A stretch of DNA of 13,301 nucleotides, taken from positions 1 to 13,301 of the forward strand of contig CADBQE010000066.1 in NCBI GenBank assembly GCA_902796695.1. The letters are read 5' to 3'. Under the pieces are notes generated by a model that worked only from the letters and a program-made list of their open reading frames with translations, did not search any database and had not been told where the DNA came from. The number at the start of each line of letters is the position of its first letter. Positions within the stretch are counted from its first letter, which is position 1. Below, piece after piece: positions 8,031 through 13,301 of this stretch. Made by a program: the position numbers and the translations under genes. The DNA comes from an uncultured Lachnospiraceae bacterium (GTDB lineage: Bacteria > Bacillota > Clostridia > Lachnospirales > Lachnospiraceae).

Positions 8031-8122
8031 ATGGTGGAAAAAGGAAAATACAGAAGATATAATGAGACGGCGGTAAATGAACAAAGAGAGAATTAGTGAA
8101 AGCTGCATATGAACGCGTCAAC

Positions 8123-8151
8123 TTGTGGAAGATTAGCCGCAGTGCTATAAT
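8123..8151 (+). promoter_or_regulatory. Candidate promoter P2 (extended -10) of the surface protein
   Basis: TTGTGG (8123-8128), a 17-nt spacer and TATAAT (8146-8151) carry TGC directly before the hexamer, an extended -10 that compensates for the imperfect -35. Transcription would start near 8158 and produce a leader of about 180 nt whose first hairpin begins within a few bases of the start. Confidence 0.6.
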
Positions 8152-8161
8152 CAACATCATA

Positions 8162-8207
8162 TACAGGGATTTATGCTTCTAAATACAGTCAGAAGCATAT
8201 CCTTGTA
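8162..8207 (+). promoter_or_regulatory. Leader hairpin A
   Basis: TACAGGGA (8162-8169) pairs with TCCTTGTA (8200-8207) with one G-U wobble. After a TT bulge, TATGCTTCT (8172-8180) pairs perfectly with AGAAGCATA (8191-8199), leaving a 10-nt loop. There are 17 base pairs in all, so chance formation is unlikely. Its 3' arm is shared with hairpin B. Confidence 0.65.
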
Positions 8208-8223
8208 ATATTCCACAAGGTTT

Positions 8224-8269
8224 CCTGCAGACGGATGCGGCCGGGACCGATCGGTTCCGGCAGGTTTTT
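8224..8269 (+). terminator. Leader hairpin C, terminator-like (candidate attenuator)
   Basis: CCGGGACC (8241-8248) pairs with GGTTCCGG (8253-8260) around a GATC loop, with one G-U, and G8240-C8261 extends the stem. CCTGC (8224-8228) can pair with GCAGG (8260-8264), closing the base directly before TTTTT (8265-8269). There is no gene between P2 and this hairpin to terminate, so it most likely acts on the surface-protein transcript. The asymmetric 12-nt bulge lowers confidence in the outer pairs. Confidence 0.5.
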
Positions 8270-8307
8270 CTCTGCTCTCCCGGTTCGGGAGGAAAGAGAA
8301 AATGCCG
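8258..8307 (+). promoter_or_regulatory. Leader hairpin D, long stem competing with the terminator
   Basis: CGGCA (8258-8262) pairs with TGCCG (8303-8307), TTTTCTCT (8266-8273) with AGAGAAAA (8295-8302), and CTCCCG (8277-8282) with CGGGAG (8286-8291) around a GTT loop. That makes 19 base pairs with one 3-nt bulge and one 3x3 internal loop. It uses the 3' arm and T-run of hairpin C, so the two cannot form together. It also buries a GGAGG sequence (8288-8292). Confidence 0.55.
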
Positions 8308-8338
8308 TGAAACCGGGAAAGTGGGTGAGATCATTTTG

Positions 8339-11300
8339 ATGAAACGAATTGCTTCGATCCTGATTCTGTTATTCATGCTGCTGCAGTGTGCGGCGCCGTC
8401 GGCGCCTGCTTTGGCATACCGGATGGACCCCTCCCCGGCCGCCGCGCCGACTGTCCGCGAAGACTTCTCCGGCGCGCTGCTCCCCGGAAGGGAGACCGCC
8501 GGCCTGTTCCTGATCCTGGGACAGATGATGACCGGAACATTGGAGGCGTCGGACGGCAGCAGCTATACCGTCAGAGTCTCTTATAATACGGAAGCGCAGA
8601 TTCCGAAGGATACGCAGCTGCAGGTCACGGAGATCCCGGAAGGCGGCCGGATATACGAAGAATATCTGAAAAAGACGATCAATGCCATCGGCGAAAGCCG
8701 CATGGCTCTTTCCTACGTGCGCTTCTTTGATATTTCCCTGCTCTGCGGCGGCGCCGAATTCGAACCGCAGGCGCCCGTAAACGTGGAGATCGAACTGCTG
8801 GACAAGGAAAGCGGCGGCGTCGTGGAAAACACGACCCTGATCCATTTCGCGGAAGACGCGGAAACGGAAAACGGGGAGAGCGTAAACGCCGAGGTCCTGG
8901 AGATCGGCGAAGCCGCGGAGCCGGGCATCGTCCGCTTTGCGGCGGACGGCTTCTCCGTGTTCGGCGTCGTATATACGACGGACTTTGCCTGGCAGGTGGA
9001 CGGGCAGACATACGAACTCAGCTTCCCCGAAGAAGGCACTTTCAGCTTCGCGCACCTGGCGGAAGCGCTGGGACTCGCGGACCGCAGCCCGGAAAAAGGC
9101 AGCGGACAGCCTTCCGTCCGCCGGCATATCCCGCGCGGCGCGGAAGAAGCGGAGATCTCCGAAAATACCCGCCGGTTCGTGGAGGATATTGAAAGCATCA
9201 CCTCCAGCAGCCCGGATCTGCTGTCCGTCAGCCGGACGGAAGAAGAAAATACGGCGGAAAGCAGCGACTGGCTGCTGCTCAAAACCGGCATACTGGACGG
9301 CACCGCGACCCTGACCGTTGCGCTCAGGACCGGCGAACAGTTTGAGATCCAGGCGGTGGAAGGCGCCAACCCGTTCGGCCTGGACGGACAGACGTATACG
9401 ATCTGGGGACTCGGCGGCGGCACGGCCTATGGGATGCGGAATGAAACGGCAAGCGGAAACGCCCGTGCCCTTGCTTCCACCACCAATGCCAGCCAGGCAG
9501 CTGCCTGGACCTTCGAATACACCGGGGAAGGCAAGCAGTACCTGATCCATGACGGAAACGGTCATTATCTCAGGATAGACAGCCGGAACGCCGGCGGCAT
9601 CAGCCTGGTTGACAGGGAAACCGCCCTGGCCAACCCGATCCTTGTTCATTCCAAAGAAGGCAAGTACTCCTTCACGGACGTGACCGGAACCAACGGACTG
9701 AATATCTACAGCAACTCCTATGTGTTCGGCTCCTGGGAATACAGTACAACCGACCCCAATTTCATGCTGACCCTGCAGTCGGCCGAGAACCCGTCTATGC
9801 CGGGCACGATCGTGACCGCCGACACCTCCGGCCTGCTGACGATCAACCTGTTTGATTACGGCCCGGAGGATCAGCTGGACAGGGAAGCCAACAACAACAG
9901 CAATCCGGCCAACGCCGGCGTCAACGTGAATCACGCGCTGAAGTTCTTCTCCTACGGCAAAAACGTGGGGACCGGGATCAACGATTTTACGGGAAATTCG
10001 AGCGTCCGTCCGGGAATCGTGGCGGATCGGCTGGGAGATGACGGCTTCCCGTACCTCGATACCGCCAACAGCGAAGTGAATTCGCCCGAATCTCTGGGGT
10101 ATCTTTTCGGAGGCACGGCTCATAACGGCGTGACCCCCTACAACGGCCTGAACCACCTCTTCACACTGGATGACGACGGCTATTATCATTACGACAGCAA
10201 CGACAACTACGCCTACTATAATTCGGCGGGCGGCAACAAGGACTTTACCGTTTACAGCAAGACCTTCCCGGAGGAAGGCGCGGACGACAAATTCTTCGGC
10301 GTGGGCTTTTTCCCGTTCGATGAATACAACGAGTATTACAACTGCATTCACGGCAAAAACGGATTTGAATACTGGAATCCGCATACGAACGGAACCGATA
10401 AGGCGGGTCATTACAACCACCACTTCGGCATGTCCCTGTCCGGCACCTTTGTGATGCCGCCGGACGGTCAGTATAACGGCAAGGACGTGACCTACGAATT
10501 CAGCGGCGACGATGACATGTGGGTCTTTATCGACGGCGTGCTGATCCTGGACGTGGGCGGCATCCATAACCCGGCGCACGGCAGCATCAATTTCACGACG
10601 GGCGTCGTGACCGTCAACGGTGAAGAGCAGACGGGCCTGAAGGACAAATACAAGCAGGTCACCGGAAAAGACTGGGACGATTCCGCTTTCTCACAGCATG
10701 ATTTCCGCGTCTTCTATATGGAACGCGGCGGCATGTATTCCAACCTGGAACTGACTTACAATCTGCCGCTGACGCAGAAAACGGAGACCGGGGATATCGA
10801 ATTCGATAAAGTCAGCATGGATGAGGCAAGCCTGAAACTGGAAGGCGCCGAATTCACGCTGTATACCGAGTATGCCGATGGTGTCTGCAGCAGTCCGCTT
10901 ACTCTGGGCGGCACCGTGGTTTCGGCTGTTTCCGACGGGAACGGACACGTGTCCTTCCGGAACGTTCCGTACGGGACTTACTATATGAAGGAGACCGTAT
11001 ACCCCGCCGGCTATGAGGCAAAGGATCCGGAAGAGATCTTTGTCGTAACCGTGGGGGAAGGCGGAACCGTGATCCGGCGGCTCGGAGATGAGCCCGGGGC
11101 GGCGCCGGTTTCCGTTATCACCAATAAAAAGAAGAAGACCAACGTCGAAGTCATCAAGCAGTGGGAAAACGGAACGCCGCCGGCCGGCGCGTCCGTTGAG
11201 ATCGTGCTGGGCCGATACAGACTGACGGAAGACCCGGAGGGGCCGGGAACCGGCACGCTGGTCATTCACGATTCCTATACCGGCCTGCCGCATCAGACCT

Positions 11301-13096
11301 CCTATCAGGTCACGTACACCGTTACGGGCCCGGGCGGATATTCCCGGACCATCCGGAGAGTGTTCACGGAACAGGACCGCGAGATCGCGGAAACGATCAG
11401 CGATGTGCCGGCGGGCGTATCGTACACGGTGACGAAGCAGGTGGAGGGCATCCCGCATTATTCGATTGCCAACGATTCGGACACGAAGACTGTCGCGGCG
11501 GTCAAGAATGACACAGCGGAGGCAACGCTGAACAACAGCACCTTTGCCAGAAATGCGTATCGTGTACGGGTGTATGCGGTAAACAACCAGAATATGTCCA
11601 CGCTGGAGCTGTATTCGGATCAATACTATCCGGCCGGGAGCGCACTGTCGATCAGGCTTGAACATAACGCTTATAACTGGGGCTTCTTCTCGTTTACGGT
11701 GTCTTCGAACACCGGATGGAACAGCGATACATTCAGCCGGGACGGCAGCCGGCAGTTTACCGGAAGTCTGAATGCTGATACCGATCTGTATGTCAGATGC
11801 AGCGACTCGCGCTGGACAAACGGCTACGACTGGATCAAGGAGCCGACCGTCACCGGCGCGGATCCGATTGCATCCGGCGGGGGGGTCCCGACGACCCGGT
11901 CCGCGGCCGGCCGGCCCCTTCGCGTGACGCCCGGCGCTCCGAACCTGCCCGATCCGCCGGCTGGTCTGATCTATCAGATCGACAGCGACTATGCGCAGAA
12001 CCCGGATAAGATCATTCTTTCGAGCGATCCCTGGACGGGAAGCGCGAACGGACTGGATGCCTGGAATGAAAACGGCGCCTATGTCTACTATATCGCGGAA
12101 GTAAATGAAACCGGCATGCCGTCCGGAACAACGGTGACCGTCGCCGGAGACGTAACGCTGGACGGCTCCGTCAAGGTGCTGACCGTCACGAACACGCTGC
12201 CGGACCTGGGCAGCCTGAAGATCAAAAAGACGATCGTCGGGGCGGACCTTGAGGATTTCACCGCGGAACAGAAAGCACTCATCACCTTCACGGTGACGGG
12301 TCCGGACGGGTATGAGAGGACGTTTACGCTGGCCGACCTGGATGAGAACGGAGAGATCCTGATCCCGGACCTGAAACCCGGCACGTACACGGTGACGGAA
12401 ATGCGGCCGGATCCCTCCACGCCGGAAGGATTCGTCTTTGTATCAACGGTCTATAGTGTCCTGAACGGCCAGACCGAGGTCGTGAAAGACGGAACGGCCG
12501 AGGTCCTCGTGACAAACACGTACCGGAAGGTCACGGATATCATCGTAGAGAAGGTCGATCAGGAGAACCTGGGGGCTGAGGACCCCGCGCCCCTGGCCGG
12601 CGCCTCCTTCACCCTCACCCGCTATACGGACAGCACCTTCCGGAGCGTGGATCAGGAAAGTCCCTGGTCGATGTCCCTGGAGGACGTGCGGAATCCGGAC
12701 GGCAGCTATAAGCTGAACGGACATTTCGTCTTTACGGATGTTCCGGAAGGGTTCTACCGCCTGCATGAGGATGTGCTGCCCGCGGGGTATGTCAGCGCGG
12801 GTGAGGATCCCGCCTTCGAGATCCGGAGAAACCCCGAAACCGAAGCGCTGGAAATCATCCTGTACAGGAAAGCCGGCAACAGGTTTGAGGAAGTTCAGAC
12901 CGAGACCGGCACCTGGGAGAACCTGCGCATCGGCGCAGCCACGACGCTGCTCGTCGGCAATACGCCCGGATCCGAGCTCCCCAGGACCGGCGGCCCCGGC
13001 ACGGCTTTCCTCTTCGGCCCCGGATTCCTGCTGACAGCTGGAGCGGGCGCCGGCCTGCTGATCCGGCGGAAAAAGCGCCGGGGCGGCACGGAATAA
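8339..13096 (+). CDS. Sortase-anchored fibro-slime/SpaA-Cna-B surface adhesin or pilin-like protein (LPRTG)
   Basis: The 1585-residue protein opens with a signal peptide (MKRIAS, Leu/Ile core, ALA near residue 24). Residues about 45-500 are an adhesin-like region I cannot name; one block (YLIHDGNGHYLRID) hints at a trefoil. Residues about 500-812 form a fibro-slime domain: FSGDDDMWVFIDG at 721-733 and the ERGGMYSNL end at 795. SpaA/Cna-B modules follow, with isopeptide-type Lys and Glu at K824/E885, K940, K1296/E1354 and K1405/E1477. An unrecognised segment (about 1070-1165) and a Pro-rich linker precede a Cna-B-like half (about 1200-1290). The C-terminus is L1547-P-R-T-G1551, a hydrophobic helix and RRKKRR, so a sortase should attach it to peptidoglycan; no sortase gene is in the window. 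ATG 8339 fits the signal peptide and a GGTGA SD (8324-8328). The frame is open from GTG 8321, which has no SD. Adhesion or pilus assembly is inferred. Confidence 0.92.
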   Translation: MKRIASILILLFMLLQCAAPSAPALAYRMDPSPAAAPTVREDFSGALLPGRETAGLFLILGQMMTGTLEASDGSSYTVRVSYNTEAQIPKDTQLQVTEIPEGGRIYEEYLKKTINAIGESRMALSYVRFFDISLLCGGAEFEPQAPVNVEIELLDKESGGVVENTTLIHFAEDAETENGESVNAEVLEIGEAAEPGIVRFAADGFSVFGVVYTTDFAWQVDGQTYELSFPEEGTFSFAHLAEALGLADRSPEKGSGQPSVRRHIPRGAEEAEISENTRRFVEDIESITSSSPDLLSVSRTEEENTAESSDWLLLKTGILDGTATLTVALRTGEQFEIQAVEGANPFGLDGQTYTIWGLGGGTAYGMRNETASGNARALASTTNASQAAAWTFEYTGEGKQYLIHDGNGHYLRIDSRNAGGISLVDRETALANPILVHSKEGKYSFTDVTGTNGLNIYSNSYVFGSWEYSTTDPNFMLTLQSAENPSMPGTIVTADTSGLLTINLFDYGPEDQLDREANNNSNPANAGVNVNHALKFFSYGKNVGTGINDFTGNSSVRPGIVADRLGDDGFPYLDTANSEVNSPESLGYLFGGTAHNGVTPYNGLNHLFTLDDDGYYHYDSNDNYAYYNSAGGNKDFTVYSKTFPEEGADDKFFGVGFFPFDEYNEYYNCIHGKNGFEYWNPHTNGTDKAGHYNHHFGMSLSGTFVMPPDGQYNGKDVTYEFSGDDDMWVFIDGVLILDVGGIHNPAHGSINFTTGVVTVNGEEQTGLKDKYKQVTGKDWDDSAFSQHDFRVFYMERGGMYSNLELTYNLPLTQKTETGDIEFDKVSMDEASLKLEGAEFTLYTEYADGVCSSPLTLGGTVVSAVSDGNGHVSFRNVPYGTYYMKETVYPAGYEAKDPEEIFVVTVGEGGTVIRRLGDEPGAAPVSVITNKKKKTNVEVIKQWENGTPPAGASVEIVLGRYRLTEDPEGPGTGTLVIHDSYTGLPHQTSYQVTYTVTGPGGYSRTIRRVFTEQDREIAETISDVPAGVSYTVTKQVEGIPHYSIANDSDTKTVAAVKNDTAEATLNNSTFARNAYRVRVYAVNNQNMSTLELYSDQYYPAGSALSIRLEHNAYNWGFFSFTVSSNTGWNSDTFSRDGSRQFTGSLNADTDLYVRCSDSRWTNGYDWIKEPTVTGADPIASGGGVPTTRSAAGRPLRVTPGAPNLPDPPAGLIYQIDSDYAQNPDKIILSSDPWTGSANGLDAWNENGAYVYYIAEVNETGMPSGTTVTVAGDVTLDGSVKVLTVTNTLPDLGSLKIKKTIVGADLEDFTAEQKALITFTVTGPDGYERTFTLADLDENGEILIPDLKPGTYTVTEMRPDPSTPEGFVFVSTVYSVLNGQTEVVKDGTAEVLVTNTYRKVTDIIVEKVDQENLGAEDPAPLAGASFTLTRYTDSTFRSVDQESPWSMSLEDVRNPDGSYKLNGHFVFTDVPEGFYRLHEDVLPAGYVSAGEDPAFEIRRNPETEALEIILYRKAGNRFEEVQTETGTWENLRIGAATTLLVGNTPGSELPRTGGPGTAFLFGPGFLLTAGAGAGLLIRRKKRRGGTE
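11879..11885 (+). repeat. G7 homopolymer tract inside the LPRTG protein gene
   Basis: Seven consecutive G encode Gly-Gly at the start of a Pro/Gly/Ser-rich linker (around residues 1180-1183). Loss of one G would bring TGA 11925-11927 into frame and gain of one G would bring TAA 12007-12009 into frame. Both remove the last Cna-B modules and the LPRTG anchor. Slippage is plausible but the tract is short. Confidence 0.5.
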
Positions 13097-13301
13097 GCGA
13101 CCGGAGACGAAAAAAAGGAAAATTGAGAGGAATGAGAGCTATATATCGACGTTTTTATTAAAGGAAATTTGATAACTTTGCTTTATAATCTAAATGAACA
13201 GACTGAACAGTAGCTGCGTCGCCGTGCTGTTGTCGTATGCTAACATTGCGAAAACAACAGACAAACGTAGGAGAAGCAACGATCTATTAACAGAAAGGCG
13301 G
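13097..13301 (+). other. AT-rich region after the surface protein, probably leader of the next gene
   Basis: No clear intrinsic terminator follows the stop codon. TATAAT stands at 13184-13189 without a good -35 at the proper distance. CTGTTGT (13227-13233) can pair with ACAACAG (13254-13260). AGGAG occurs at 13269-13273 with no start codon at a useful distance, and AAAGGCGG at 13294-13301 looks like an SD whose start codon would lie just beyond the window. An open frame from ATG 13194 runs to the end (36 codons) but has no SD and is unconvincing. Confidence 0.45.

Larger units (their letters stand above)
8122..8219 (+). repeat. 9-bp inverted repeat over the promoter and leader
   Basis: CTTGTGGAA (8122-8130) has an exact inverted partner TTCCACAAG (8211-8219), with arms 80 bp apart. 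The left arm covers the -35 box of P2 and the right arm lies about 60 bp into the leader. It could be a pair of operator half-sites, or chance; the right arm is also part of a leader hairpin. Confidence 0.4.
7950..8338 (+). other. Intergenic region between terminator and LPRTG surface protein gene
   Basis: This stretch of about 390 bp has no convincing gene. It is AT-rich up to about 8220 and GC-rich afterwards. It holds candidate promoters at 8002-8030 and 8123-8151, an isolated TATAAT at 8058-8063, a 9-bp inverted repeat over the second promoter, and the structured leader described separately. An 11-codon frame at 8077 and a two-codon frame at 8302 (Met-Pro-stop) are also present. Confidence 0.7.
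8158..8338 (+). promoter_or_regulatory. Structured 5' leader, possible attenuator, of the LPRTG protein gene
   Basis: Several perfect or near-perfect stems share bases. Hairpin A is 8162-8207. Hairpin B pairs CCTTGT (8201-8206) with ACAAGG (8215-8220), reusing the 3' arm of A. Hairpin C is a terminator-like stem with a U-run (8224-8269). Hairpin D (8258-8307) is mutually exclusive with C. A fifth option pairs TCCCGGTT (8278-8285) with AACCGGGA (8311-8318) and would open D. This A/B and C/D alternation is the usual logic of transcription attenuation. I could not match the conserved cores of c-di-GMP, T-box, SAM or cobalamin RNAs as I know them. Folding and conservation were not computed. Confidence 0.45.

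Noticed and set aside
7897..8160. 87-codon - strand frame in the AT-rich gap
   Set aside because: It runs through the intrinsic terminator and candidate promoters, and its translation is a low-complexity hydrophobic mixture with no SD.
8321..8338. GTG 8321 as start of the surface protein
   Set aside because: It has no SD at a proper distance and adds six residues before a standard MKR signal peptide start. ATG 8339 has GGTGA upstream. It is not fully excluded.
8158..8338. Known riboswitch (c-di-GMP I or II, T-box)
   Set aside because: The conserved cores of these classes as I know them are not visible. The T-box AGGGUGG motif and the GEMM tetraloop-receptor pattern are absent. A covariance search would be decisive.
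8369..10579. 736-codon open frame on the - strand
   Set aside because: It is antisense to the fibro-slime/LPRTG gene, has no SD and no family resemblance, and is explained by codon bias of the + strand gene.
11797..12009. 70-codon + frame inside the LPRTG gene
   Set aside because: It is an out-of-frame shadow of the large gene. It matters only as the frame reached after a +1 slip at the G7 tract.
13194..13301. Open frame from ATG 13194 to the window end
   Set aside because: It has no SD and a TATAAT box only 4 nt upstream of the ATG, so a transcript from there would start inside the frame. A noncoding leader is more likely.
1..13301. CRISPR arrays, tRNA or rRNA genes, insertion sequences
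   Set aside because: I saw no spaced direct repeats, no tRNA- or rRNA-like segments, no transposase and no terminal inverted repeats of IS type.

Overview
The window looks like a piece of a Bacillota (Clostridia-type, probably gut or rumen) chromosome. The support is GC-rich genes with AT-rich gaps, purine-rich Shine-Dalgarno (SD) sequences, TATAAT-type promoters, a U-tailed intrinsic terminator, and a Gram-positive surface protein with an LPxTG sorting signal and fibro-slime and SpaA/Cna-B domains. The species cannot be named from the sequence. All genes I accept lie on the + strand.

Left part (1-3928): a UvrA-type double ABC ATPase of 836 residues that lacks the UvrB-binding domain is followed, after 37 bp and a strong SD, by a MATE-family efflux transporter. 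They look like an operon and could form a drug-tolerance or DNA-protection pair.

Middle part (3929-7948): a near-consensus extended -10 promoter drives a 1011-residue secreted protein. It has a signal peptide, a beta-helix-like N-terminal region, an EF-hand-type loop, about 9-10 leucine-rich repeats and four Ig-like domains, and no wall-anchor motif. Its stop overlaps the start of a cytoplasmic HAD-superfamily hydrolase (ATGA), so the two are translationally coupled. A 29-codon basic small ORF with an excellent SD and then a strong intrinsic terminator close this unit.

Right part (7949-13301): an AT-rich 390-bp region holds candidate promoters and a structured leader of about 180 nt. The leader contains a terminator-like hairpin and a long competing hairpin, as expected of an attenuator, and I could not match it to a known riboswitch. 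It precedes a 1585-residue sortase-anchored surface protein: signal peptide, N-terminal adhesin-like region, fibro-slime domain, several SpaA/Cna-B repeats, LPRTG, membrane helix and basic tail. A G7 tract in a proline-rich linker could allow phase-variable truncation. The last 205 bp are AT-rich and noncoding, with a TATAAT box, a hairpin and a terminal SD-like sequence suggesting that another gene starts just outside.

Overall the window reads as two surface-protein loci next to a putative drug-defence operon. The least explained elements are the leader upstream of the LPRTG protein, the coupling of a secreted LRR/Ig protein to a HAD enzyme, and the small ORF after it.
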